NCBI GenBank assembly: GCA_017550625.1
Contig: JAFZOL010000044.1
Span: 1 to 64,000 of the forward strand
Reading direction: 5' to 3'
From: Clostridia bacterium
GTDB taxonomy: Bacteria; Bacillota; Clostridia; Oscillospirales; Acutalibacteraceae
DNA length: 64,000 bases
Numbering within the stretch: the stretch's first letter is position 1; each line of letters begins with the position of its first letter. Both the position numbers and the translations under genes were made by a program. The notes under the pieces are model-generated. The model made no database searches. It had not been told where the DNA came from and saw only the letters and a list, made by a program, of their open reading frames with translations. This document shows positions 46,684 to 56,339 of the stretch, piece by piece.

Positions 46684-47295
46684 ATGCCTGCCGATCAGAG
46701 CAAAAAGCTTGAAAAGAAACGGCGCATCATCGAGAGCGCCTATCAGCTTTTCCGCGAAAAAAACATTTATAACACAGCCGTAGACGATATCGTCAAAGCA
46801 TCCGGTATCGCCCGCGGCACGTTTTATCTCTATTTCAAAGATAAGAGCGACCTCATCGAACAGCTCGTGTTCTACAAGAGCGGCGAGAGCATGAAAGAGA
46901 TGATGCGCCAGGCCGCCTCGCGCGCCGCCGACGCCGAAGATCTCGAGGCCTACGCCACCGTGTTCATCAACGCCCTCATCGATTCGCTCATCGAGCACCG
47001 CGACGTGCTCACGGTGGTCAACAAGAACCTGTCGGTCGTGTTCCGCGCCTTCCCCGCGTTCTACGATGAGGATGCCGAGGCGCTCTACCGCGGCATCACG
47101 GGCAAGTTCCTGGAGGCCGGCTATACGAAAGACACGATCGACCGCCTCGCGTATCTCGTGTTCGAGCTCATCAGCGCCGCGTCTTACGACGCGATCACCT
47201 ACGGCAAGCCCTTCGGCATTGAGGAGCTGCGCCCGCTGATCGTGTCCGCGTCGCTCGCCGTCCTGCGCGACGGCTTCGGGAGGGCAGAGGCATGA
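46684..47295 (+). CDS. TetR/AcrR family transcriptional regulator
   Basis: A 203-aa repressor. The N-terminal helix-turn-helix NTAVDDIVKASGIARGTFYLYF (about 33-54) is canonical, and the C-terminal ligand domain is helical and unassigned. The ATG at 46684 follows GGAGG. The leader has palindromes over the promoter. It overlaps the next gene by 4 nt (ATGA), so it presumably controls the ectodomain protein and the ABC protein downstream. Confidence 0.93.
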   Translation: MPADQSKKLEKKRRIIESAYQLFREKNIYNTAVDDIVKASGIARGTFYLYFKDKSDLIEQLVFYKSGESMKEMMRQAASRAADAEDLEAYATVFINALIDSLIEHRDVLTVVNKNLSVVFRAFPAFYDEDAEALYRGITGKFLEAGYTKDTIDRLAYLVFELISAASYDAITYGKPFGIEELRPLIVSASLAVLRDGFGRAEA

Positions 47296-50200
47296 GAACT
47301 GTGATGAAAAAAGGCGCCGCTGCCTTTATGAGCCTCCTGCTGCTCGCGCTCTGCTTTATGCCCGCCGTGTCGGCGGCCCTGCCCTACGGCGTGAGCGAGG
47401 CCCAGATCACCGCCCTGATCCCGAAGCTCGACCGCGTCATCACCGGCGCGCTCGACAAAGAGGGCGTGAGCCTTTCCGACCAGCTCTACGACGCCATTAA
47501 GTCCGACGACACGATGAACCGCCTGTTCAAGGCGATCTACGGGGCGCTCAGCGAACAGGCCTCCACCATGAATACGCTGGGCGTCGACATCAGCGTCCAG
47601 GGCGTGAAAGCGAACCTCTATAGTTTTCCCGAGGTGCAGGCTGCGCTCGGCGACGGAAACGACTGGTCCGCCGTGCTCACCGACTCGTTCGCGCCGCGCT
47701 GGAACCTCAAGGGCAAAAGCGACGTCAAGGCCGCCGTCGGCGCCATGCTCGCCCCGCTCAACGACCTGCTCTATACGCTGCTCTGCGGCGGGCGCTACAC
47801 CGTGAGCCCCTTCGTGACCATCGAGGGCGCGAACGGCTACGAAAACGCCATCGTGCCGCTGCTCAAAACGCTGGGCGTGTCGAACATCCTCTCGCAGGGC
47901 GTATTTACCGAGCGCGCGGGCCAGAGCCGCTTCAACATGATCGGCGACGTGCTCGACATGGCGTTCACCGTGCTTGACGCGATCGCCGCCGCCCCGGTGT
48001 CGGAGCTCTCGACGCGCCTGCCCGGCATCGCCTATTACTTTGAAAACGACGGCCTCAAAACCGCCGTGACCACCCTTGTGGAGCCGCTCAAGGTGCGCGT
48101 GGGCCTCATCCAGCTCACGGGTATCGACTCTCTCATCGAAAAGTCCGACCTGTTCTCGTCCGCGTCAGACCTCACCGTCCTTTTGCAGGATCTCGACGTG
48201 GGCGCGGCGCTCGGCAGCGACGTCAAGCTCACCCTGCCCGAGATCGATCTTTCAAAGCTCGCGGCGTGCGGTACCGGCTCGATCGGCAGCTTCACGCCGG
48301 ATAAGACCGAGTGCTTCCTCACCCTGTTCCGCTGGCTCGTGGACGCCATCAAGCTCAACAAGGCGCAGCTCCCGTCGCTGCTCGGCAGCGGCGTGCCGCA
48401 GTCGCTCGTCGACTCGTTCCTCGCCCGCAGCGCCGACGAGCTTTTAAGGCTCCTCATCGACCTCACCAATCTGAATCCCGCCGACACCGTGCTCGACTAC
48501 ACGTGGGAGACGCCCGCGTTCACGCCCGGGTCGGTGCCCTATACCGAGCACCTCACCGAAGAGAACTTCACCAAAATGCGCAGCGAGATCGACGCCACGC
48601 TCACCGATTTCCTCGTGGAGCTCGCGAACAGCGAGCCGCTGCCGGAGCTGCTCGGGCAGAAGATCTATTCGAGCAAGCTTGTCACCACGCTGATGAAGGC
48701 GGTCTACGGCGCGCTTTACAGCGAGCAGACGCTGCCGATGATGGAGCTGCTCGGCGTGGCGGTCACGCCCGCGGGCGTGGCGAACGCCGTGTATAACAGC
48801 TATCCCACCGTCGCGTCGGCGCTCAGGCGCTATTCCTCGTGGTCCTCGGTGCCGGACGACGCGTTCTTCTGGCTCACCGACGGCAACCGCCAGGGCTTCG
48901 TGAACGCGGTCACCGCGATCCTGAGGCCCCTCAGGCCGATGCTCACGTTCCTGCTCGCCGAGGGCAGCATCACGCTGCTCGACGCCGTTGTCGTGCCCGG
49001 CTCCAACGGCTACAACACCGCCGTGATCCCGATCCTCGAGGCGCTGGGGTGCGAGGCCGATACCATCAAGACCTACGCGGAGTATAAATCCACCGCCGGC
49101 GGCGACAAGGCCCTCACCGACGTTCTCGACCCGATCGCGGCCCTTCTCGACCGCCTTGTCGAAACGCCCGTGGCCACCGTGACCGAGATTTTGCCGAACA
49201 TCGTGTTCTTCATTCAGAGCGGCGGCCTCAAGCAGTGCGTCGAAAACCTGCTCTATCCCGTCAAGGCCCTGCTCGGCAAGCTCGGGCTCGAAAGCCTGCT
49301 GCCGACGGACCTGACCGAGAGCGTGGGCTCCATCGACATCGACGGTCTGCTCTCGTCCCTCGCGGATAACGGCGACCTCTCGCTCACCCTCGAAAAGCCC
49401 GACCTCGACAAGCTCGCGGGCCTCGGCACGCTCGAGACCCTGCCGTCGAAGCGCACGGCGGGCGGCGTACAGACCACCTATTCCTACGTGCGCGCCAACA
49501 GCGAGCAGGTGCTCGTGTCGATCCTGCGCTACGCCGTGGGCACGCTCAAGAGCGAAGAAAACTCCAGCGTACTCTCGGGCATGATGCAGGCCGAGGACAT
49601 GGGCGGCGGGGGCGACATGTTCGCCACCTACGCCGGCAAGATCACCGAGCAGCTCAAGACCATGACGGTCGACGAGACCATCGAGTGGCTCTATAACCTG
49701 CTTTTCAGCGAAACGCCGAAGCGCGACCACTCGAATGAAGAAGAGGTGCCCGCGTTCGAATACGTGGAGCAGAAACGGGGCGCCTTCGACTACCGCACGG
49801 TGCTGATCGTGCTGGGCGTCATCCTCCTGCTCGTGCTGATCGTGGTGCTCTCGCGCGTCAACCTCCGCGACATGCGCGAGCGCAGAAAGAACCTGAAAAA
49901 GAAGCGCAGGGAACAGAAAGAAAAACTCAAGCAGGCGATCGCCGAGTCGAAGCGCCGCCCTGCGCCGAAAAAGACAGCGCCCGACGCGAAAAAGACGAAG
50001 AAGCCCGCCTCCGCAAATGAGCCCCAAGCGGACGCCGCGCCGAAAAAGACCGCGCCCGCGCGCACGGCTCCCGCGGCGAACGCGGCGAACGAAGCGAATA
50101 CCGTCACCCGCTCCGCGCCCGCGCCGAAACAAACGAACCCGCTCATCGACCCGCTGAGCAGCATGCGCAGAAAGCCCGCCGCCGAACCGGGCGCGCCCGA

Positions 50201-50375
50201 AACGAAGGCGCCCGCCGCGAAGAGACCCGCCGAGAGAAAAGAAACGCCCGAGCAGCGCGCCGAACGCCTCTCGAAAGAGAATGCGGCGATCCGCGAAAAG
50301 CTGAAAGCCGAAAAGGCGCAGCGCAAAGAACAGCTGCGCGCCGCGAAAAACGCCGCCGACGAGTCGGACGAGTAA
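47292..50375 (+). CDS. Large single-pass membrane protein with duplicated ectodomain
   Basis: A 1027-aa protein of unknown family. It has a signal peptide (about 1-28). Two homologous extracellular repeats follow at roughly 78-355 and 467-755. Each opens with a K A-[IV]-YGAL motif, has PVTxxLPxI[AV][YF]F and ends with a helix before the spacer; G-[AS]-NGYxxAxxPxLxxLG is shared by both. A transmembrane helix (about 836-857, VLIVLGVILLLVLIVVL) and a 170-residue Lys/Ala/Pro/Glu-rich cytoplasmic tail complete it. It sits between a TetR regulator and a MacB-like ABC protein, 19 nt before the latter. Sensing or adaptor functions are possible but unproven. Confidence 0.75.
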   Translation: MRTVMKKGAAAFMSLLLLALCFMPAVSAALPYGVSEAQITALIPKLDRVITGALDKEGVSLSDQLYDAIKSDDTMNRLFKAIYGALSEQASTMNTLGVDISVQGVKANLYSFPEVQAALGDGNDWSAVLTDSFAPRWNLKGKSDVKAAVGAMLAPLNDLLYTLLCGGRYTVSPFVTIEGANGYENAIVPLLKTLGVSNILSQGVFTERAGQSRFNMIGDVLDMAFTVLDAIAAAPVSELSTRLPGIAYYFENDGLKTAVTTLVEPLKVRVGLIQLTGIDSLIEKSDLFSSASDLTVLLQDLDVGAALGSDVKLTLPEIDLSKLAACGTGSIGSFTPDKTECFLTLFRWLVDAIKLNKAQLPSLLGSGVPQSLVDSFLARSADELLRLLIDLTNLNPADTVLDYTWETPAFTPGSVPYTEHLTEENFTKMRSEIDATLTDFLVELANSEPLPELLGQKIYSSKLVTTLMKAVYGALYSEQTLPMMELLGVAVTPAGVANAVYNSYPTVASALRRYSSWSSVPDDAFFWLTDGNRQGFVNAVTAILRPLRPMLTFLLAEGSITLLDAVVVPGSNGYNTAVIPILEALGCEADTIKTYAEYKSTAGGDKALTDVLDPIAALLDRLVETPVATVTEILPNIVFFIQSGGLKQCVENLLYPVKALLGKLGLESLLPTDLTESVGSIDIDGLLSSLADNGDLSLTLEKPDLDKLAGLGTLETLPSKRTAGGVQTTYSYVRANSEQVLVSILRYAVGTLKSEENSSVLSGMMQAEDMGGGGDMFATYAGKITEQLKTMTVDETIEWLYNLLFSETPKRDHSNEEEVPAFEYVEQKRGAFDYRTVLIVLGVILLLVLIVVLSRVNLRDMRERRKNLKKKRREQKEKLKQAIAESKRRPAPKKTAPDAKKTKKPASANEPQADAAPKKTAPARTAPAANAANEANTVTRSAPAPKQTNPLIDPLSSMRRKPAAEPGAPETKAPAAKRPAERKETPEQRAERLSKENAAIREKLKAEKAQRKEQLRAAKNAADESDE

Positions 50376-50394
50376 CGGGGAAGGAAAATAGATT

Positions 50395-53145
50395 ATGCTG
50401 ATTCTGAAAAATATCGTCAAGGATTACCCCACCGGGGACACCACGGTGCGCGCGCTCAGAGGCGTGAGCATCAATTTCCGCGAAAACGAGTTCGTTTCCG
50501 TGCTCGGTCCCTCCGGCTGCGGCAAGACCACGCTCCTGAACCTCATCGGCGGGCTTGACAAGTATACCGAGGGCGACCTCGTGATCAACGGCAAGTCCAC
50601 CAAGGAGTTCACCGACGCCGACTGGGATACCTACCGCAACCATTCGGTCGGCTTCGTGTTCCAGAGCTACAACCTGATCCCGCACCAGACCGTTCTGTCG
50701 AACGTCGAGCTGGCGCTCACGCTCTCGGGCGTATCCAAAAAAGAGCGCCGCGAGCGCGCCGTCGAGGCCCTCAAAAAGGTCGGCCTCGAAGAGCAGATCA
50801 ACAAGCGCCCCTCGCAGATGTCCGGCGGTCAGATGCAGCGCGTGGCGATCGCCCGCGCGCTGGTCAACAACCCCGATATCATCCTCGCCGACGAGCCCAC
50901 CGGCGCCCTCGACACCGAAACGAGCGTGCAGATTATGGAGATCCTCAAAGAGATCTCGGCCGACAAGCTCATCGTGATGGTCACGCACAACCCGGATCTC
51001 GCGAACCGCTATTCGAACCGCATCATCTCGTGCCTCGACGGCCAGGTGATCAACGACACAAACCCCTTCGAGCCCACGAAAGAGGATTTCCACGCCGAGC
51101 GCGACAAGGCGCTGGCCGAAAAGGCCAAGGGCAAAAAGCCCAGCATGAACTGGCGCACCGCCTTCATGCTGAGCCTGAGGAACCTCTTCACCAAGAAGGG
51201 GCGCACCGCCATGGTCGCGTTCGCGGGTTCCATCGGCATCGTGGGCATCGCGCTGGTGCTCGCCATGCGCGCCGGCATCAACAACTACATCGGGCGCATC
51301 GAGAGCGACGCGCTGATGATGTTCCCCATGTCCATCGAAAAGCAGGCGTCGAACACCGACTCGCTGCTCGAGACCGCCATGGGCTTAAACCCCCTGCTCG
51401 GTGTGGACCACGACACCGAGGACGCGGTGTATATCAACCAGGCGTTCACAACGCTCTTAAACACCTTCGTGCAGCAGTCGAACTCCAACAACCTCGGCGA
51501 GTTCAAGAAATATATCGACAAAAACAGCGATAAATTCAACGAGCTGTGCGCCGACATCATGTTCAACTACACCGTGCCCCTCAACATCTACCGCGTGGAC
51601 GACGGCTCGAACATCAAGGTCAACCCCAGCATGCTGCTCGACCAGCTGCCGGTGGGCGACTCCCTCTCCACGCTCTCGGGCTTCATGGACCTCGATTCCT
51701 ACACGAACCTCTGGAAGCAGATGGTCGGCGACAATGAGGCGGTGGGCGAGCATTACGACGTGATCTACGGGCGCATGCCGCAGGCGTTCAACGAGGTCGT
51801 TGTGATCGTGGACGGCAACAACGAGATCAACGAAATGGTGGCCTACGCCCTCGGCCTTGAAGACCAGAGCCAGATGATGGCGAACCTGATGAAGGCGATG
51901 GCGGGCAACAGCGAGGGCCCCACGGGCAAGAAAGAGCGCTGGGAATTCAGCGAGGTCGTCGGCCTCCGGTATAAGCTGCTGCTCAACTGCGACCTCATGC
52001 AGAAGGACCCGTCCACCGGCCTTTGGAAGGACCAGAGCAAGAACCCGGTCTACGTCAAGGCCAAGCTCGAGAACGCCGTCGACATCGTCGTGGTGGGCGT
52101 CGTGAAGCCGAACAAGGATAACGTGCTCAACATCGGCACCGGCTTCATCGGCTACCCCGGCGAGCTCATGGAATACGCCCTCGCCACCAGCAAGAATTCG
52201 CAGGTCGCGCAGGAGCAGCTCTCGCATCCCACCGTGGACGTGCTCACGGGCGAAGAGTTCTTCGAGCTCGACGTCAACGATTTCTCGCTCGCCGACATCG
52301 ACCTGACCAAGATCGACTTCAAATACATGAACCTCGCGCCGTTCATGTCGATGATGGAGGATATCGACCTGTCGCAGATCGACATTCTGAACTTCGACAT
52401 CACCGATTTCATCGACTTCTCCGAGATGACCGTGTTCAAGAAGAAGATCATGGAGGGCTTTTTGTCCGACGAGCAGGTGCTCGCGATGAAGCAGGCCTAC
52501 GTCGACACGATCAAGGCCCAGCGCTCGCTCGAGAACACCTATTCCGTGATCGGCTATCCCGACGAGAGCAACCCCACCTCGATCTTCCTCTACCCGAAGG
52601 ACTTCGACGCCAAGGACGAAGTCAACAACATGGTGGACTATTATAACGAAACGATGACCGAAAAGGGCCGCAAGGATCTCACGATCAACTGCACCGACTA
52701 CATCGGCATCGCCATGAACCTCGCGGGCCAGGCGATCGACATCGTGAGCATCACGCTCATCATCTTCGTGGCGATCTCGCTCGTCGTGTCGTCCATCATG
52801 ATCGGCATCATCACCTACGTGTCGGTCATCGAGCGCACGAAAGAGATCGGTATCCTGCGCGCCATCGGCGCCTCGAAGCGCGACGTGTCGAACGTGTTCA
52901 ACGCCGAGACCGTGATCATCGGCCTCGCGGCGGGCCTGTTCGGTATCTTCATCACGATCGTAACGACGGTCCCGATCAACCTGATCCTCAAAAAGCTCAC
53001 GGGCGTGTATATCGGCGCGTTCCTGCCCTTCGCGCAGGGCGCGGCGCTGATCGCCATCAGCATGTTCCTCACCTTCATCGCCGGCCTCGTGCCCGCCTCG
53101 ATGGCCGCCAAGAAGGACCCCGTGATCGCCCTGCGCACCGAATAA
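50395..53145 (+). CDS. Fused ABC transporter ATPase/permease, MacB/FtsX type
   Basis: A 916-aa protein. Residues 1-230 are a LolD-like ATPase (GPSGCGKTTLLNLIGG, MSGGQMQRVAIARAL, ILADEPTGALD). A first membrane helix lies near 270-290 (MVAFAGSIGIVGIALVLAM). A periplasm-type extracellular domain of about 500 residues follows, then three helices in the last 150 residues with the FtsX-like VSVIERTKEIGILRAIGASK. MacB-class proteins move substrates by mechanotransmission. Here the partner is probably the duplicated-ectodomain protein. It is the last gene of the TetR operon. Confidence 0.9.
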   Translation: MLILKNIVKDYPTGDTTVRALRGVSINFRENEFVSVLGPSGCGKTTLLNLIGGLDKYTEGDLVINGKSTKEFTDADWDTYRNHSVGFVFQSYNLIPHQTVLSNVELALTLSGVSKKERRERAVEALKKVGLEEQINKRPSQMSGGQMQRVAIARALVNNPDIILADEPTGALDTETSVQIMEILKEISADKLIVMVTHNPDLANRYSNRIISCLDGQVINDTNPFEPTKEDFHAERDKALAEKAKGKKPSMNWRTAFMLSLRNLFTKKGRTAMVAFAGSIGIVGIALVLAMRAGINNYIGRIESDALMMFPMSIEKQASNTDSLLETAMGLNPLLGVDHDTEDAVYINQAFTTLLNTFVQQSNSNNLGEFKKYIDKNSDKFNELCADIMFNYTVPLNIYRVDDGSNIKVNPSMLLDQLPVGDSLSTLSGFMDLDSYTNLWKQMVGDNEAVGEHYDVIYGRMPQAFNEVVVIVDGNNEINEMVAYALGLEDQSQMMANLMKAMAGNSEGPTGKKERWEFSEVVGLRYKLLLNCDLMQKDPSTGLWKDQSKNPVYVKAKLENAVDIVVVGVVKPNKDNVLNIGTGFIGYPGELMEYALATSKNSQVAQEQLSHPTVDVLTGEEFFELDVNDFSLADIDLTKIDFKYMNLAPFMSMMEDIDLSQIDILNFDITDFIDFSEMTVFKKKIMEGFLSDEQVLAMKQAYVDTIKAQRSLENTYSVIGYPDESNPTSIFLYPKDFDAKDEVNNMVDYYNETMTEKGRKDLTINCTDYIGIAMNLAGQAIDIVSITLIIFVAISLVVSSIMIGIITYVSVIERTKEIGILRAIGASKRDVSNVFNAETVIIGLAAGLFGIFITIVTTVPINLILKKLTGVYIGAFLPFAQGAALIAISMFLTFIAGLVPASMAAKKDPVIALRTE

Positions 53146-53170
53146 GCGCGGCCCTCACAGCATACAAAAC

Positions 53171-53205
53171 ACGCCGGAGACTTGAACAAGTCCCCGGCGG
53201 TTTTC
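53171..53205. terminator. Terminator between convergent genes
   Basis: CGCCGG-GACTT stem (ACGCCGGAGACTTG / CAAGTCCCCGGCG with one bulge), followed by GTTTTCATT. Confidence 0.75.
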
Positions 53206-53208
53206 ATT

Positions 53209-53263
53209 CAATTTTGTATTTTGTATTTTGCATTCTGCATTCCGCTTACGCGGCTTTGCCGCG
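53209..53263. repeat. Heptamer-repeat element R6
   Basis: The 7-nt word ATTTTGT/ATTTTGC/ATTCTGC is repeated four to five times at 53210-53241, followed by the hairpin CGCGGCTTTGCCGCG (53249-53263). It is the same word and hairpin order as in R1 and R8. Confidence 0.8.
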
Positions 53264-53268
53264 CCATT

Positions 53269-53547
53269 TTACCCCAGCTTCTCCGCCTCGCGCAGGAACA
53301 GCTCGTACACCCCGTCGATCACGCGCTGGTCGTCCACGCCGAGATAGGTGTCGGTGTCGGCGTCGAGCTCCTCGGCGACCTCAAAGATATAAAGCATCCC
53401 GTTTTCGGAAGGGGAGCCCTCCTCGGGCAGCATGACGGCGTAGTCCCTGCCCTCGAATTCCAGCACCGCCAGGATCTCGAAATTGTTTTCGCGTCCCATT
53501 TCGTCGGTAAAGCTCACAAAGAACTCGTTTTCTTCGTTTCCCAGCAT
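53269..53547 (-). CDS. DUF1292 domain-containing small protein
   Basis: A 92-aa acidic protein. EFFVSFTDEMGRENNFEILAVLEFEGRDYAVMLPEE fits the DUF1292 (YrzB-like) family, which has no assigned function. The ATG at 53547 is chosen because AAGGAG lies 7 nt upstream; the ATG two codons earlier (53553), overlapping the previous stop, is too close to that site. It is the last gene of the minus-strand dockerin operon. Confidence 0.85.
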   Translation of the reverse strand: MLGNEENEFFVSFTDEMGRENNFEILAVLEFEGRDYAVMLPEEGSPSENGMLYIFEVAEELDADTDTYLGVDDQRVIDGVYELFLREAEKLG

Positions 53548-53549
53548 GT

Positions 53550-55055
53550 TCATTCTCCTTCTTCTTCAAAATGCAGCAGGCTTTCGAGCCCCACGGCCGC
53601 GCGCAAAATGAGGCGCGCGTCGGCAGCGGAAATGTCGCCGCTGCGGTCGGCGTCGGCGGCCTGAAACGCCTTGCCCTGCAGGGTGATGAGCCCCACGGCA
53701 GCCCTGAGCGCCAGCCGTGCGTCGGCGGCGGTGACCTTGGCGTCGTAGTTGATGTCGCCGCGCTGATAATACGGGGTGATATAGATCGTGAACACGTCGG
53801 CGAAGCTGCCATAGGTCACGGTCAGGGTCTGCGCGCCGGTGAGGCGCGGGTCTATTTTGCTCAGCCGGTAGTCGGTGACTTCCTCCTCTTTGCCCGAAAG
53901 GAATACCGAATACACGTGCAGGTCGCTGAGGTCGATCGGCTCGCCGAGCTCGAACGTGAGCACGGTGGGGGTCTGGATGCGGATGCCCACGGGCTCGTCG
54001 GGCAGGTATGTGAAGCTGAGCGTTACCGAGAACCCGCCGTAGCTGAGGGTCACGAGGTTGCCCGAGCCGATCACGAAGGCGGCGGGGTCGCAGGCGATCT
54101 CACAGTCCTTCGGCAAAAGGATCTCGGTCTCGCCGTTGTCGTAGCTCGCCTCAAGCTTCAGGCCCGTCAGGTCCGGCACGTCGTCTTTCTGATACGTGAT
54201 CAGGCTGTCGGGGTCCGATACGATCCTGAATCCCGTCTGCACGCGCCGCCGTGCCGAAACGGAAAAACGCACCGTGAACTCGGGGTAGCGGAACATGAGC
54301 TGCAGCGTGTGCTCGCCGAAGGGTACGCCCTTGCCCGCTTCTTCGCTGTGGCAGCCGTAGAGCGTAAACGCCGGGTCTTCTTCGATCGCGGCGGCGTTAT
54401 AGATCTCGTCCGGCCTGCCGTCGAGGTAGCTGACCCGCACCGAAAGCCCACTGAGGTCCAGCGGCTCGTGCTCGATGTATTCGGTCTTGTCGGGCGGCGT
54501 AAGGAGCGTGATCTCTTTCACCGGCACCTTCGCCACCGTCACCGTGAACGAGGTATAGAACGTCAGGCCCTTGTCGGTATAGAGCACCTCCACGGTCTTC
54601 TCGCCGTACGTGAGAAAGGCTGGCACGAGCAGGGTATAGCCCGAAAGCGCCTCGTCGCGCCCGTCGGCGTATACGGCGCGCACGACAAGCCCCGCCGCGT
54701 CGAAAAGCTCATCGCCCTCAACGTACACAGTCTTGTCCGGCGGCGTTTCCACGTAGATGCGAACAACGTCCGTCTGCCCGTCGGGCAGGGGCGTGAGGTT
54801 GCCGAGGTGCACCCAGCCGGTGATGCCGGCGGAGGCGTATTTGACCTTGATAAAGCTGCCGGAACGGTCGAGCTCGGTGAGCACGGTGCCCTTCGGGATC
54901 TCGGCCACGGGCGTGAGCTCCGCACTCGGCTCGCTGAGCAGATTCGCTCTCGCGGCGGTCACGCGGTATCTTGCGCCCGCGTCTGCCAGAGCCGCGCCGG
55001 TGATCCCGGCCAGCAGCAGCATCGCGAGCAGGATAGAGAGTGCTTTTTTCATCAT
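53550..55055 (-). CDS. Secreted protein with SH3-like, Ig-like and dockerin-like domains
   Basis: A 501-aa exported protein with a signal peptide at about 1-26. An SH3b-like domain (YRVTAARANLLSEPS..GWVHLGNL, about 30-90) is followed by about four bacterial Ig-like (big_3/4) repeats marked by PPDKTVYVEGDELFDAAGL, PPDKTEYIEHEPLDLSGL and similar. A dockerin-like pair closes it (DINYDAKVTAADARLALRAA, DADRSGDISAADARLILRAA). The start at 55055 has AAAGGA 5 nt upstream; an alternative ATG at 55070 overlaps the preceding stop. It likely sits at the cell surface or matrix; the ligand is unknown. Confidence 0.83.
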   Translation of the reverse strand: MMKKALSILLAMLLLAGITGAALADAGARYRVTAARANLLSEPSAELTPVAEIPKGTVLTELDRSGSFIKVKYASAGITGWVHLGNLTPLPDGQTDVVRIYVETPPDKTVYVEGDELFDAAGLVVRAVYADGRDEALSGYTLLVPAFLTYGEKTVEVLYTDKGLTFYTSFTVTVAKVPVKEITLLTPPDKTEYIEHEPLDLSGLSVRVSYLDGRPDEIYNAAAIEEDPAFTLYGCHSEEAGKGVPFGEHTLQLMFRYPEFTVRFSVSARRRVQTGFRIVSDPDSLITYQKDDVPDLTGLKLEASYDNGETEILLPKDCEIACDPAAFVIGSGNLVTLSYGGFSVTLSFTYLPDEPVGIRIQTPTVLTFELGEPIDLSDLHVYSVFLSGKEEEVTDYRLSKIDPRLTGAQTLTVTYGSFADVFTIYITPYYQRGDINYDAKVTAADARLALRAAVGLITLQGKAFQAADADRSGDISAADARLILRAAVGLESLLHFEEEGE

Positions 55056-55066
55056 GCGGTTCCTTT

Positions 55067-56278
55067 TCATTCCATCAGCCCGTAGCGTCTCAAAACCTCG
55101 GGCATGCTGTCGAGCCCCACGGCCACGCGCAGCAGCGTCCGCGCGTCGTTCGCGGTCAGGTGCCCCTTGCCGTCAAAGTCCGCGCGCTTCATGATGAGCG
55201 GCGGCAGCTCGTCGAGCTCCACGGCGGCACGCAAGGCCAACCGCGCGTCGGCGGCGGTCACGCTGCCGTCGGAATCAAGGTCGCCCCAGTGGGCCTTCGC
55301 GGCGGTCTCGTCGGCGTATTCCTCTTCGGTCAGCCACCGGGCGTAGAGCACCACGTCGCCGGTGCGCCCGGCGGCGATCGCGGTCACGCGCCTGCCGGTG
55401 AGCGAGGGGCTCTCATACCAGCCCTCGAATACCCAGCCCTGCGGCGCCACGGGGGCGTAAAGGGGCGTCTCCTCGCCGAACACGTAACTGCGCGGGTTCT
55501 CCTGATTGTTCGCGTACACAAAGCTGCCCTGCCGCGTGGTGAGCACGTAGTTCACCTTGAACGTGCGGGGCGTGAACACGCCCTCCACCGTGAGCTCCAA
55601 CGTGTTGCCGGGCACCGTGTCCGTGAACGTCCCGTCCACCCGCCAGCCGCCGAAGGTCGCCCCGGGGTGCGAGGGGGACAAAAGCGTCAGGTCCCCGTAC
55701 GGCAGATACGGGAACGCCGTGTTGGGGTTCATTGTCCCCTCGGGCACGAGATAGGTGATCGACGCGGTCTCGGGGCAGGCGTAGGGCCCGAACGGGACCT
55801 CGCCCGACAGCGGGGCGAGCGCCTCATCGGTCTCGGCCACCACCGAGAACTGCAAGGTATACAAAAAGCTTTCGTGCGTATACGCCCCGCCCTTTTTGAG
55901 CGCGGGCAAGATGTCTTTGGTCAGCGACAGCGAGATCTCCCGGTCGGCGATCGGCACGGTCTTCACGCTCACGGTCACGCCGCCGCGGCAGGCCTCCGCC
56001 AATATCCTGACGGGCCACAACACCCACGCGTTGTCGGTCAGCGCGATCTCTTCGTCGGTGAAGTCGCGGCTCAGGGCGGCGTAGATCAGCACGCGCTCCT
56101 CTTCGTATCTCAAAGCCTCGTCGCAGGCGAAGGCGAAGGTGAACGCGTCGTCCGCCGGCCCCTGTTCGCGCGAGCTGAGCGTTACGGTGAGGCTCGAAAG
56201 GGGAGCCGCGCCCGCGAAAAGCCCCGCCGCCGGCCACAGCAGCAAAACGATGAGCAGCGCCGAAACGAGCTTTTTCAC
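55067..56278 (-). CDS. Secreted protein with InlB-type repeats and C-terminal dockerin-like domain
   Basis: A 403-aa exported protein with signal peptide MKKLVSALLIVLLLWPAAGLFAG. The N-terminal 170 residues are unassigned. Two InlB B-repeat-like (Flg_new) units follow, with GATFGGWRVDGTF and GWVFEGWYESPSLTGRRVT..YARW. The C-terminus is a dockerin-like pair (DLDSDGSVTAADARLALRAA, DFDGKGHLTANDARTLLRVA). It starts at a GTG (56278) with AAAGGGGG upstream. The next gene follows with stop and start nearly overlapping, so they form an operon. Confidence 0.83.
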   Translation of the reverse strand: MKKLVSALLIVLLLWPAAGLFAGAAPLSSLTVTLSSREQGPADDAFTFAFACDEALRYEEERVLIYAALSRDFTDEEIALTDNAWVLWPVRILAEACRGGVTVSVKTVPIADREISLSLTKDILPALKKGGAYTHESFLYTLQFSVVAETDEALAPLSGEVPFGPYACPETASITYLVPEGTMNPNTAFPYLPYGDLTLLSPSHPGATFGGWRVDGTFTDTVPGNTLELTVEGVFTPRTFKVNYVLTTRQGSFVYANNQENPRSYVFGEETPLYAPVAPQGWVFEGWYESPSLTGRRVTAIAAGRTGDVVLYARWLTEEEYADETAAKAHWGDLDSDGSVTAADARLALRAAVELDELPPLIMKRADFDGKGHLTANDARTLLRVAVGLDSMPEVLRRYGLME

Positions 56279-56310
56279 GCCGATCCCCCTTTCTCTTTCT
56301 TCCGCCTAAC

Positions 56311-56339
56311 AGTATAATATGTTTTTGCGCGTTCGTCAA
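56311..56339 (-). promoter_or_regulatory. Promoter of the minus-strand dockerin operon
   Basis: On the minus strand, TTGACG (56339-56334), a 17-nt spacer and TATACT (56316-56311). Confidence 0.72.

Noticed and set aside
53550..56278. Cellulosome locus
   Set aside because: Dockerin-like ends are present, but no cohesin, scaffoldin or plant-polysaccharide enzyme is in the window.
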